Shown here piece after piece: positions 42,660-53,393 of a DNA stretch of 60,000 nt. A model generated the notes under the pieces. It saw only the letters and a list, made by a program, of their open reading frames with translations, was not told where the DNA came from and ran no database searches. Each line of letters begins with the position of its first letter. Within the stretch, counting starts at the first letter, position 1. The stretch covers positions 48,442,276 to 48,502,275 of the forward strand of contig NC_087069.1 in the NCBI RefSeq assembly GCF_963678635.1. The letters run 5' to 3'. The position numbers and the translations under genes are program-made. The stretch comes from Symsagittifera roscoffensis. Lineage: Eukaryota; Xenacoelomorpha; Acoela; Convolutidae.

Positions 42660-43290
42660 TCAAACACAAGTTTTTTCATAAATGAAAATTGTATGATAAG
42701 CATTTTGCCACCAAAAAAAAATCTTCAAATTTATGTTAGCGATGTTTTTGGATGAGTTTAAGTGAGTTGAAAAAAATTTTGACTCTGAAAAACATGATTT
42801 TATTTTTGGTCAAAAAATGCTTATCATAAAGTTTTCATGAAAAACGTATGATTTGCATTTTTTCATCAGCAAAACACAAATTCGAGGTAAAAAGTTTTTC
42901 ATCCCTTTTTTGGTTGCAATTTGCTTTTGTATTCAGTTAAAAATTTTGCGAAAAAAAGATTTTGCATACAAAATTTGACTTTTTGTGCTTATAACGTAGT
43001 CCAGGATGAGTTTTTCACCCAAAAGAACCAAAAATCACAAAAAAGTGTTTTTTTTTGTACACGCGATTATTATTTCTTTATTTCATTCGTTAATATAAAA
43101 ATTAATTTGTGTAAAAACAGGCTTTTTTTCTTAACTATCAAGACTTTCAAAGAAAAAAATATCAAACCAAATACAAAAATTTACTTTTTTGGTATATAAT
43201 TCCATGTGAAAAAACATGACGTAGGTGGCAAAATCACCAATTGCAGTTTATCTGCGTGGTAACTGCCAGTTACACTCTGGGTTTTCTTAT
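42660..43290. repeat. Decayed relatives of the CCCGGGTTGACC element family
   Basis: Phrases such as TTCATAAATGAAAATTGTATG followed by ATAAGCATTTT near 42673 and AAAATGCTTATCATAAAGTT near 42817 match the subterminal motifs of the elements at 44005 and 56518. The GTCAACCCG at 42435 resembles one terminus. No complete copy can be delimited and no gene is visible. Confidence 0.45.
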
Positions 43291-44004
43291 GACAAAAGTC
43301 TAGGGTTAGTGTTTCGGAAGAAACCCAAATTTTCAAAACAAATATTTTTTGCTATTTTCTTTTATGGCAAAAAAATGCTTATCATACTATTTCATAGAAT
43401 GGAAAAAAGCCTATCATAAAAATTCATGGTATAGAAAAAATGCGTATCATGCTGTTTTCATAGTCTTTTTGATCCATGAAACAGTGTGAAATAGTATGAT
43501 AAGCATTTTTTCATAAAATAAAATAGTATGATAAGCATTTCTTGTCAACCCGGGTATCAATTAGCAAAGTGAAAAAAGTTTTGTGAGGACCTTAAACACA
43601 CAGTTGAGTAAAGTGTCATTAAAATCGACCATCACACCCCTATTGAATAAGCAAACAGTAAAAGTTTAAATTGAAGCCCGAAACAACAAGCAAAAAAAAT
43701 TGAAAATAAAAGATACAGAAAACATGAAATAACAATGTGTAAAGTCAATTCTATAAAATCATGATTCCCAAATAAGAAACATTAGATTTAATAAATTAGG
43801 ATTCTTCATAACGAACTACAAAAGTTCCAGTTATCTACAAAAAAAACCTGTAAAAAATTACAGGAAGAATTGATGCTCCTTGTCATGTTACGGACATTGC
43901 ATAAATGAATGCAGAGATAAGAAACAAGGTAAGCAAAATGATACGTCAAAAAATATCTAAACACTTTTAAAAAGTATATTTTCTCCAAACCGTCAATTAT
44001 CAAT

Positions 44005-45035
44005 CGGGTTGACCTCCATACACCGAAAATGCTTATCATACAATTCCATACAAAAAAAATTTTTATCTTACAATTCCATATATCAAGTGTATGGAGAAAA
44101 TGCTTGTCATACAATTTTCATTGTTTTTTGAAAAACAAAAGTACAAAGACTACCCCATATCTGCGGCTTTTTGAGAACAGTTAAACAGACTGGTGATAAA
44201 AAAGTAGTGATTTACTTTTTTTTAAAAAAATGCTCAATTTTTGTGATGCCATCAAAAAAAAAATTTTGGGTTAAAAAGCCAAAATTACATGGAAAAATTT
44301 GCGTGTCGCAATCAAAGAAATGCCAGTCATACAATTTCCATATATGGAAATTGTGTGACTGGCATTTTTTTGATGGCGACACGAAATTTTTTCCAAATAG
44401 TTTTGGACTTCTACCCCGAAAACTTTTTTGTTCTTTTTCAACTCCAAATCGAGCTTTGTACGCAAACAATCATTTCCCAAAAAAAAAATTTGCATGCAAA
44501 ATATATTTTTTGTATAACGTAGTCCTTGATACAATAATAATGGCTTTTTTTTCTTTTCTCTTACTTTTTCTTTCAAAAACGCTGAAAATTCCTATTTTTT
44601 TTTGTCTGGCGTGCTTATGTCTGATAATTTGGATAACAAAAAAATAAAATTATCATCATTGAAAAGTTTTGCCAAAAATTAAAAATTTGTTATTTTGTTA
44701 TATCATTTGTGAAAGACAGCTCGAAAAAATATCAGGTAGTTTTCGTAAATGCAAAACCGTCCACTCTTTGGTGCTATGAGTAACCAAGGTCTTTGTCACT
44801 TGTGTTCGGTTGCAAACACACACCAAATTTTTTCAGAAAATAATTTTAGAAACAAAAAACAACTTTTTGGTTCATGGAAAAAACACCTTTTATACAATTT
44901 TTATATATGGGAAAATGTTTATTTTAGAGATTTCATACAATTTTCTGTACGTATGGAATTGAATTAAAAGAAATTTCCCAATTATAAGAGTTGTATGGGA
45001 AGCATTTTTGGATAAGCATTTTTGGTCAACCCGGG
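44005..45035 (+). mobile_element. Palindromic TIR element, copy 1
   Basis: It starts CGGGTTGACCTCCATACACC and ends TTTTGGTCAACCCGGG, giving inverted ends of at least 10 bases (CGGGTTGACC). The subterminal motif ATGCTTATCATACAATT occurs repeatedly, forward on the left and as reverse complement on the right. The centre is a large hairpin (44279-44406). No transposase frame is present, so it would need help in trans. Superfamily unknown to me. Confidence 0.65.
44279..44406. repeat. 128-bp imperfect palindrome with no loop, element copy 1
   Basis: Two 64-base arms meet at TTCCATATATGGAA (centre between 44342 and 44343). The inner 25 bases of the arms differ at one position only (AAATGCCAGTCATACAATTT against the reversed right arm with ..CACACAATTT). 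The outer parts keep GTGTCGC.ATCAAA and CCAAAA.TA...GGAAAAA. Similarity fades on outward beyond 44230 and 44450, so the whole element may descend from one large inverted duplication. Confidence 0.85.
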
Positions 45036-45812
45036 CAAGTAGAAACAGCTGAGGTACACCATTGCCAAATCAGATCCACAAAAGCAAAAAGTCTTATGAC
45101 AAAAAGTCTAGGGTTAGTGTTTCGGAAGAAACCCAAATTTTCAAAACAAATATTTTTTGCTATTTTCATTTATTGCAAAAAAATGCTTATCATACTATTT
45201 CATAGAATGGAAAAAAGCCTATCATAAAATTTCATGGTATGGAAAAAATGCGTATCATGCTGTTTTCATAGTCTTTTTGATCCATGAAACAGTGTGAAAT
45301 AGTATGATAAGCATTTTTTCATAAAATAAAATAGTATGATAAGCATTTCTTGTCAACCCGGGTATCAATTAGCAAAGTGAAAAAAGTTTTGTGAGGACCT
45401 TAAACACACAGTTGAGTAAAAGTGTCATTAAAATCGACCAACACACCCCTATTGAATAAGCAAACAGTAAAAGTTTAAATTGAAGCCCGAAACAACAAGC
45501 AAAAAAATTGAAAATAAAAGATACAGAAAACATGAAATAACAATGTGTAAAGTCAATTCTATAAAATCATGATTACCAAATAAGAAACATTAGATTTAAT
45601 AATTTAGGATTCTTCATAACGAACTACAAAAACTCCAGTTATCTACAAAAAAAACCTGTATAAAATTACAGGAAGAATTGATGCTCCTTGTCATGTTACG
45701 GACATTGCATAAATGAATGCAGAGATAAGAAACAAGGTAAGCAAAATGATACGTCAAAAAATATCTAAACACTTTTAAAAAGTAAATTTTCTCCAAACCG
45801 TCAATTATCAAT

Positions 45813-46843
45813 CGGGTTGACCTCCATACACCGAAAATGCTTATCATACAATTCCATACAAAAAAAATTTTATCTTACATTTCCATATATCAAGTGTATG
45901 GAGAAAATGCTTGTCATACAATTTTCATTTTTTTTTTGAAAAACAAAAGTACAAAGACTACCCCATATCTGCGGCTTTTTGAGAACAGTTAAACAGACTG
46001 GTGATAAAAAAGGAGTGATTTACTTTTTTAAAAAAAAAATGCTCAATTTTTGTGATGCCATCAAAAAAAATTTTGGGTTAAAAGTCCAAAATTACATGGA
46101 AAAATTTGCGTGTCGCAATCAAAGAAATGCCAGTCATACAATTTCCATATATGGAAATTGTGTGACTGGCATTTTTTTGATGGCGACACGAAATTTTTTC
46201 CAAATAGTTTTGGACTTCTACCCCGAAAACTTTTTTGTTCTTTTTCAACTCCAAATCGAACTTTGTACGCAAACAATCATTTTCCAAAAAAAAATATTTG
46301 CATGCAAAATATATTTTTTGTATAACGTAGTCCTTGATACAATAATATTGGCTTTTTTTTCTTTTCTCTTACTTTTTCTTTCAAAAACGCTGAAAATTCC
46401 TATTTTTTTTTGTCTGGCGTGCTTATGTCTGATAATTTGGAAAACAAAAAAATAAAATTATCATCATTGAAAAGTTTTGCCAAAAATTATAAATTTGTTA
46501 TTTTGTTATATCATTTGTGAAAGATAGCTCGAAAAAATATCAGGTAGTTTTCGTAAATGCAAAACCGTCCACTCTTTGGTGCTATGAGTAACCAAGGTCT
46601 TTGTCACTTGTGTTCGGTTGCAAACACACACCAAATTTTTTCAGAAAATAATTTTAGAAACAAAAAACAACTTTTTGGTTCATGGAAAAAACACCTTTCA
46701 TACAATTTTTATATATGGGAAAATGTTTATTTTAGAGATTTCATACAATTTTCTGTACGTATGGAATTGAATTAAAAGAAATTTCCCAATTATAAGAGTT
46801 GTATGGGAAGCATTTTTGGATAAGCATTTTTGGTCAATTCGGG
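45813..46843 (+). mobile_element. Palindromic TIR element, copy 2
   Basis: This is the tandem-duplicated sister of the element at 44005, starting CGGGTTGACCTCCATACACC and ending GGTCAATTCGGG, where two substitutions damage the right terminus (AACCC to AATTC). Its hairpin lies at 46086-46213 with arms meeting between 46149 and 46150. Confidence 0.65.
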
Positions 46844-46959
46844 CAAGTAGAAACAGCTGAGGTACACCATTGCCAAATCAGATCCACAGAAGCAAAAACA
46901 GATCATACTCAATGCGGTACTAAGATGAACATAGATTTCAACCACCAATATATCCAAAC

Positions 46960-48062
46960 AAAACGAAAATCAAACAAGAATAGCCGGCTACTGTGCAAGT
47001 AGCACAGAATGTTCCGAACACAGTCTTAAAAATACGAATGGGTGTTGTTCTTTTCTGCATGTTGTGATAAGAAAATCTAAATGAAAAAATATGACATAGG
47101 CATATTTGAGAGTCATACTAAAATAAGTCGAGTGGAAAATAATTTCGGAAGTAAATTGACTAGAAAAACAAAAGAAAAGGAAAAAAATTCAAACATTTCT
47201 TTTTGATTCCTAAAATTGCACTAAAAACTCCATAAAATACCTTTACTTGAGTAAAACTAAGCTTTCACGGCTTAAATTAGGCATAGAAAAGCTATTGTAA
47301 TTAATAACTACCTTACTAATTAGCTCCAAATCAGACAAGAATTACAAAAAAAAACTGTGAAATTTTTTTTGAAATTTTAAATTTCGTTCAAATTATGACT
47401 GAAAAGGCTTTAATATGATATTTCACTAAGTTTTGTCCAATCAGTGTTTATAGTACCTAATTTTGCATGGAAATAAGAAGCAAAAAAAAACTAATACACA
47501 CCTGAACAAAGTTCCTCCCCCGTTTAAAGTCGTCGAAAAAATTACAGATCAAAAACATCGGTCGGATGTGAAAGCTATGGTTAATCAAACTCAAAAGAGT
47601 GATATAGCTGTTCAGATAGTTACGGAAGTGAGTTCAAAAAAATCTACAACCGATCGATGACAGATAATGCATACCATACCGTTCATATGATCACATAAAC
47701 CGCTCAAAATCCAAGAGATCAAAAACACCGGTCGGATGTGAAAGCTATGGTTAATCAAACTCGAAAGAGCGATATAGCTGTTCAGATAGTTACGGAAGTG
47801 AGTTCAAAAAAATCTACAACCAATCGATGGCAGATAAGGCAAACCGTTCATATGATCACAGAAACCGCTCAAAATCCAAGAGACCGACAAAAAAGAAACT
47901 CACGAGCCCTTTACTCATCACTTCAACCATACAAATTGATATAGTCCGAACAGCAGAAACAATTTACAGAAAAATCAAACACAAAAATCAAGGTAGAAAC
48001 CAGGATAGCCGGTTTCTGTAGAATTAGCACTGAATGTTCCGACCATAGTCTTAAGAAAACTA
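46960..48062 (+). repeat. Repeat pair flanking a 170-bp minisatellite
   Basis: AATAGCCGGCTACTGTGCAA followed by GTAGCACAGAATGTTCCGAA at about 46979 is echoed at about 48003 by GATAGCCGGTTTCTGTAGAA and TTAGCACTGAATGTTCCGAC, both followed by CATAGTCTTAAGAA or CACAGTCTTAAAAA. Between them is the tandem repeat at 47546. The rest is AT-rich without a gene. Confidence 0.55.
47546..47885 (+). repeat. Two tandem units of 170 bp
   Basis: AGATCAAAAACATCGGTCGG at 47546 recurs as AGATCAAAAACACCGGTCGG at 47716; the units share TGTGAAAGCTATGGTTAATC, GATATAGCTGTTCAGATAGT and CCGTTCATATGATCACA and differ by a few substitutions and a small deletion. The period is not a multiple of three, so the open frames over it are unlikely to be coding. 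Confidence 0.85.
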
Positions 48063-48069
48063 CTGTTTA

Positions 48070-48830
48070 CAGGGGCGGATTTAAGGGGGGGGGGGACGTT
48101 TCCTCTTCCACAGGGATTCGACCCCCTGCCGACCCAAAGGGTCCCCCTTTGGTACTTTTTAAGAAATCCTTTTTTGGTGACGGACGCTAAAGTTTTTGTA
48201 AAGGCGCCTTTTGCGCAAATATATACTAACTTTGATGGGAAGCGCGCGCCAACAGAACGCATTTTTTTGTAAAAGTTTTCTGAAAAGGGCCCAAAAACGG
48301 CTTTTTGACCTGTTTTTTCAAAAATTTGCCTGCGGCCTAAAACAAACGTCTTTTTAGTGCTTTAGGAGAGCTCCGAAAATCTATTTGGTCGAACTAAAAA
48401 AAAGGTCGTCAAATTTTTCGAAAATTTTTGGAAAAACCGCCCTCTCTCGAGAAAATCCTAGATCCTTCCTGACGGTTTAGAATGTTTTTTTTCCAAGTTA
48501 GTGCAGTTTCTTTGCTTGGTGTAATAAAAGGATCTGACTTTAAAAAATAGTTTAGGCATATGGGTCAGTCAAAAGGTTATAGACAATTTGGACAAAAAGC
48601 TCCAAAAACTAGTTTACTTGCTTGAATTTAAGTTTCAAAGTCTCAAACTAGGCATAAATCAGCTGGCATGCTTGCTCGATTACTTTAAAAGACAAAAATC
48701 AATAATTTCAAACCAGTTTTTTTGACATTGAGAAAATAAAAGTGATCTCCAACTCATTGCTTTTGCAGTATTTCTTAGGAACTATTGAGATTTAGGAAAA
48801 AAAATAATATAGTAAGATCAGTATTGGGTT
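48070..48830. other. GC-richer patch with an 11-G run, no gene recognised
   Basis: A G11 homopolymer lies at 48085-48095, in the phrase AGGGGCGGATTTAAGGGGG, which looks like the terminus of a DNA transposon of the CAGGGGCGGAT type seen in many invertebrates, but I cannot find a partner terminus. GGCGCCTTTTGCGC and AGCGCGCGCC stand out in the AT-rich surroundings. The remainder to 48830 is AT-rich. Confidence 0.3.
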
Positions 48831-49081
48831 TAGAAGTTGCACGCAACTATCCGGCCCAAAATTTGATTTAAACGGTGTAATTGATCTGGAGTTACTCCGT
48901 GGGATAACCCTGTGGGGTAACCCAAATCATCAATCAACTCATCATAAAAACAAAGATGCCTGGAAAGTTCGAGCAAGAAGATTAGAAAAATGCATTTGGA
49001 AAGGAAAGATCCTAAATTCGAAAAATAACTTGTGTCGTAGCTGAAATTTTCGCTGTCAACCAATATTTTTTCCAAGCTCTC

Positions 49082-49384
49082 CTATGAAGTTAAGAAATTT
49101 AGCTCGCCTTCATACGGAGGAGGTGGTATGATGAAGGCGATTATGGGCCTCACTGGCAAGTTTGAAACCTGGATACGCTCATCGAAGCTAGTTTGATGGC
49201 TGCGACACTGTCGCACCGGACACTTCTGTTCTGTTCTTTCCTCTAGCTTCTCGGCACATGTGATGCAGATGCAATGTCCACAGGGTAGTTCAGGGACCTG
49301 TCCGGTCAGTTTGATCCCACAGTCGGGACACTCGAGGGGTTGCGAACCTGCACTGCTAGTTTGACTCCCCGATGCAGACTCCAT
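49082..49384 (-). CDS. RING-finger protein or RING exon
   Basis: An ATG at 49384 opens MESASGSQTSSAGSQPLECP, followed by a C3HC4-type RING. The first pair is CPDC, then LPCGHCICITC supplies C-x-H-x2-C-x2-C, and the last pair is CPVRQC, with four residues between the cysteines where two are usual. The tail after the RING (FDERIQVSNLPVRPIIAF) suits the helix that follows RINGs in TRIM proteins. The frame ends 100 codons from the start; GT donors inside it (CCAGGTTTCA, CCAGTGAGGC near 49160) would allow splicing. RING proteins act as ubiquitin ligases. Either a small free-standing E3 or the first exon of the B-box gene downstream. Confidence 0.65.
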   Translation of the reverse strand: MESASGSQTSSAGSQPLECPDCGIKLTGQVPELPCGHCICITCAEKLEERTEQKCPVRQCRSHQTSFDERIQVSNLPVRPIIAFIIPPPPYEGELNFLTS

Positions 49385-49990
49385 TTTGTTTCGACTTAGA
49401 TAGTCCTCAATTGTAGATTAGGATAGTAGGATGAAACGAGCGCAAATGTCCGTCTACAAATAATAATAAAAAAATCGTCTAGAAATACTGTCCAAAAAAT
49501 ACCTCTTGTTCCACATAGAAGTCAGAAATTTCAGCAATAAACAATGACGCAACTCGTTACCACACATGGTTAGCAATTGGCAATTGGCGTTAATTGTTTT
49601 TATTTAAATGCCTTTTCCTCTTCTATTTTTGTATTCTTTTATTCGTTTAGTTAAAAATCTTGAGTAACACTAAATATATTTTTTCCTCCATTTTGTTTCA
49701 ACTTAGATGTCCTCAATTGTAGATTAGGATAATCTGATGAAACGAGCGCAAATGTCCGTCTAAAAATCATGAAAAAACTCGTTTAGAATTACTGTCCAAA
49801 AAAAACCTCTTGTCCCACAAAGAAGTCAGAAATTTAAGCAAAAAAAAATGACGCAACTCGATGCCACACATGCTTAGCAATTGGCAAGAGCTTGCGTTAA
49901 TTGATTTTAATTAAATGCCTTTTCCTCTTCTATTTTATATTCTTTTATTCGTTTGGTTAAAAACCTGGAGTAACCCTAAAATTTTTTTTC
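49381..49990 (+). repeat. 307-bp tandem duplication of the RING gene's 5' flank
   Basis: CCATTTTGTTTCGACTTAGA at 49381 recurs as CCATTTTGTTTCAACTTAGA at 49688, and the similarity runs the full length (GATGAAACGAGCGCAAATGT, GAAGTCAGAAATTT, AATGACGCAACTCG, AAATGCCTTTTCCTCTTCTA). The duplication begins at the RING start codon, so promoter and 5' leader are doubled and a second CAT (ATG on the minus strand) stands at 49689-49691 without coding sequence behind it. Confidence 0.85.
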
Positions 49991-50163
49991 TCAGTTGTTC
50001 CTTGTGTGTCATCTGTTATAATTCAAGTCTAGCTTAAGTGGTGTGTGTCCGAATAGTAGGCATATCAATCGCTGAAATAGCATGCACATTTATCCTTCAA
50101 AAGTTGTTTTGTAGTCTGCTATAATGCATTTCCGAAATAGATGACTTCGCCTGCTTTTCTTTT

Positions 50164-51024
50164 CCCGGGTCGAGATCCCGCTCAAAAACCGCTCCATATA
50201 TGAGAGGTTTGAGCGATTTTCCAGCAAGATTTGAGCGTTTTGAGCGGTTTGGGTGGTTTGGGCGGTTTTGGCGGTTTTTTTTGGAAAAACCGCTCAAACC
50301 GCTCAAATCTTGCTTAAAAAACCGCTCAAATACCGCTCATTTCTTGCGCTGATTTTTGAACGGGTTTTCAAGCAAGAGTGGAGCGGTTTTTGAGCGGTCT
50401 TCCCGGATCGAGGACCCAGACTGATGTCCAGACTTTCGCGACAAAATTTTGGCATGTCCTAACTTTCCAGACCAAAGTTAGGCATGTCCAGGCTTTGGCG
50501 ACAAAAACATGGCATTTCCAGACAATTGCGACCATGATGATCCGTCGCGACTATCACGACCGAAGCAGAGGTGGCGCGACCGAAGCATCGCGACTCATAT
50601 TTGGTGTGTCTAGACTCTCGCCACCAAGAGTTGCCAATTCCAGATTTTCGCGACCGAAAAACTAAGGCTCGACTTTCGCGACCTAGGCGGATATGGCGCG
50701 ACCCTGCGGGTCAAGAAATGGCGTGACCGGCGCGACCAAACCTTTTAGCTATTTCCAGACTTTCCAGAACAAGATGGAGACGGCTCGACTTTCCAGACCA
50801 AAATGGAGACGGCGCGATCCAGACCAACATGGAGAAAAAAGTTTTTGAGAGATTTCTCGACCGAGGTGGAGACGGCGCGGTTTGGGCGGTTTTTGAACGG
50901 TTTATCTAAAAAAAACGCTCAAAAACCGCGCAGGATTTGAACGGTTTCGAGCAGTTTATCTTTAAAAAACCGCTCAAAAACCGCTCAAATCTTGCTTCAA
51001 CTTAGGTGAAAATCTCGACTCGGG
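50164..51024. mobile_element. Foldback-like element with CCCGGGTCGAGAT ends and GAGCGGTTT motifs
   Basis: The left end CCCGGGTCGAGAT (50164) and the right end ATCTCGACTCGGG (51012) are inverted repeats matching at 12 of 13 positions. Inside both ends lie many copies of GAGCGGTTT / AAACCGCTC in both orientations (about 50168-50395 and 50870-50995), with CAAGATTTGAGCGGTTT-type phrases mirrored. The centre is a TCGCGAC-rich array. No transposase frame is seen. Confidence 0.6.
50400..50870 (+). repeat. Degenerate array of CAGACTTTCGCGACCAAAA-like units
   Basis: Variants of CAGACTTTCGCGAC, CAGACTTTCCAGACCAAA and GGCGCGACC recur every 25-35 bases, with TCGCGAC about eight times. The array is much richer in CG than its surroundings. 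The unit GGCGCGACCTAGG also appears alone at 54710, outside the element. No open frame follows the repeat. Confidence 0.6.
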
Positions 51025-51159
51025 TTAGCTTGACAAATGGAACCACCTGGCACCTTCGACCAGTAGAAATATGACCACAGATGAATTTAATACCCCATCT
51101 GGTTTTGTCTATAACTATCTGGTCATGTCGATTAGATCGAAAAAGAGCACCGAATGCGA

Positions 51160-51460
51160 GTAGCGGGCGCAAAACTACCAATTTTAATCAACGGGAAAAG
51201 GGCCCGCGTTTGGATCGATAACGGACCGCCGATATCATTTTTTACGATCGGAGAGCCTCGGAAAATGCTAGGCGCCACAGGAGTTACCCTGTTGATCCGA
51301 TAGACAAAACCGATCAAAACACTGAAAATGCCTCGCAAACTGTTGCAATTCAAAAATTTTTTGAGGTCGATCCATAGTTTGCCTAAATATATGCCGGCGC
51401 TAGCTGAATCCTTGGCGCCGTTACGCCCGCTACTCAGCAGGAAAATTAAACATTTGTTTG
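51160..51460 (+). pseudogene. gypsy-2 protease joined directly to the RT connection
   Basis: The frame reads AKLPILINGKRARVWIDNGP, an aspartic protease strand in which the usual D-[ST]-G is DNG. After about 90 bases it already reads LLQFKNFLRSIHSLPKYMPA and LAESLAPLRPLLSRK, the connection that normally follows the RT thumb. The 600 or so bases of palm and fingers are gone. Stop codons interrupt the frame near 51287. Confidence 0.6.
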
Positions 51461-51499
51461 CACGAAATGCAAAGCGGGATTCAAAAATCTGAAACGCCC

Positions 51500-51930
51500 G
51501 GTGGCAACGATTGTGGAAATAAATCAATTTGATGTACACAAAGGTATTTTGATAGTGTGCGTTGCAAGCCATAACAGATTTGAAGCTGCTTTGAACAACT
51601 TGGACCCAAAGGCCGATCTCATATGCATCGCGTTATTTAAATGACGCCAAAAAGAGGTGCTTAAAATTATGTGAAGATGCTGGTGGTAGTATGGCGAGCG
51701 GAGTATTTTCGAAATTATGTTTTGGTACGGACTTTCCAAGTTATTACCCACCATAAAGCGTTGGTAATGCAAACAGGATAAAAAACAAACTGATGTTCAG
51801 CCGTTTAACAAGAAGGCTAAATAGATGAATTAAGCTCGGTTTTCAGGTAAAACACAAGCCAGAGGAGGACATTGGACTGCATATTTTTTATTTCGAAACG
51901 CAAATAGTTTGGCTAAGCCAGTTTCAAGTT
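51500..51930 (+). pseudogene. gypsy-2 RNase H
   Basis: The text AEYFRNYVLVRTFQVITHHK followed by ALV shows the conserved strand, but the catalytic aspartate of ITDHKALV is histidine. MFSRLTRR and FQVKHKPEEDIGL follow in the expected order, with many stops. It is dead. Confidence 0.6.
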
Positions 51931-52559
51931 ATGATAAATTGGTTACCGTGGCAGAGATAAATTCTATTTGCAACGTCCTCAGATTCGTGAAATCTAAATT
52001 ATCTGGGGGACCGGTTGCAAAAATAGCAATAAATCAAATGAGAAGATATCAGCGAATAAGAACGTAGTATACCAACTACGATCAACAGAATAGCCGATAG
52101 AGGACACCATAGCCTGCGATAATTGCTCAACCAATCAAAAGGCAGCAGTTTGCGTACGCCGACGATCACGCGCCAAAAAAAACGAAAGTGATATGAACGA
52201 TTATTCATTTGAAAGATGGTTGTAAGGAATTAACCGGAAACAAAACTGAATCAATGAAGAAAACTTTCCGAGAATTGCACAAAATTCTGGAAAGGCATCC
52301 GAGTGTCGATACGAGTGACAGTGGAGACGATGACCTGGAGATGTAAAACTGGAGAGACCCAACTGCTTGTAATTACGACGGAAACAATTATCACAAAAAC
52401 ACCGTCCTATCCATCTCCTAAGGAAGTCAGGGGAGAAACTTTTTCTCCGGTGCTTAGTGTTTATAGTCCCCCTGCGTAATGTCTTTTCAGAATTGTTTAA
52501 TATCAGATTCATTGCAAATCGCGATTCGCCTCAGACCAGCAATTACAAGCCATCTACGA

Positions 52560-53190
52560 GACGGAAAAAGCGAAGAACACGGAAATCCAGCAGAAAGTAC
52601 ACAACCTGACCCGTTACTCCTCGCAGTTTGTCAACGATTTCCTTGAAAGCAATAACGTCCTATGGATGGAAGACATGCTTGTCACGCCAACACTTTACAG
52701 GAAGTCATCAACAACAGACTGCACGACTATCGCTATGGCAAATCAAACATGTTAACAGCGGTGAAGGACATTTGGTTTCCTCATTTTAACCGGATTACCG
52801 CGGCAGTGGCCGAAAACTGCAGGGAATGTATCGCAAAGGATAATAGCTTTAGACCTGTATGTACCAGGGGAGATCTATATAAATTTCCGGAACCGGGGGA
52901 GTCAAATGAATCATTGCAATTGAATTTCTGGTGGCCCATTAGTTTTTTAACAAACCACTCGGATAAAACCTCAAAATTCCTTAAACCTTATATGACCAAT
53001 CAGGGGGTGCCAAAGAAATTTCAAGTGCATCAAGGAGCTAACTCTATGACGAAGGGAGTAAGCAGCTGCTGTAACAGCAAAGATGTAGAACTGTTACAAT
53101 AATCTGGAATCGACAATCGAGCAATGGGCCATGTCGAACAAACAATTGGCAGCTTGGAAAACTCAATGTTAACATTAGCGCGCCAGTAAA
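52560..53190 (+). pseudogene. gypsy-2 integrase, internally deleted
   Basis: The frame 52662-53102 reads the zinc domain (HDYRYGKSNMLTAVKDIWFP, then CRECIAKD). After ESLQLNFWWPI it lacks the first part of the catalytic core and goes on with FLKPYMTNQGVPKKFQVHQG, where the second catalytic aspartate (usually TDQG) is histidine. Past a stop at 53102, SGIDNRAMGHVEQTIGSLEN carries the glutamate region. It cannot be active. Confidence 0.7.
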
Positions 53191-53393
53191 AGACGAAAAA
53201 GGGCCTCGGAGTGTTACGTTTTCGGAACAATGCATTACTTAAGATTACATATTTTGAATTATACCTTGAGCAGAACTAAGCACGGTGTTGAGAAACCTAA
53301 TGAAAAATCCATCGATAAGCAGTTTAAACTGGTCAAAACGTACTTAAATCTAAAGCTGCCCGTTTAGGTGAACGCGATCCGGTTACACAAGAG

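Larger units (their letters stand above)
43290..46895 (+). repeat. 1.8-kb direct tandem duplication, two copies
   Basis: The text from GACAAAAGTCTAGGGTTAGT (43291) through AGATCCACAAAAGCAAAAA (45090) repeats at 45098-46895 with an offset of 1808 bases and only scattered differences (for example 44171 against 45979, 44749 against 46557). Both copies contain one complete palindromic element and the end of another. The frames of 158 and 72 codons in each copy are in repetitive DNA and are not genes. Confidence 0.9.

Noticed and set aside
44171-46455. Paired 158-codon plus-strand frames and matching minus-strand frames
   Set aside because: Both strands give the same style of sequence because the DNA is a palindrome; composition is Phe/Lys-rich and the frames lie in a non-coding TIR element.
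47463-47944. Two similar 65-68 codon frames suggesting a duplicated gene
   Set aside because: They come from the 170-bp tandem repeat, whose period is not a multiple of three, so the reading frame is not preserved.
51132-51572. 146-codon minus-strand frame
   Set aside because: Antisense of gypsy-2 protease and RT connection, which are recognisable on the plus strand.
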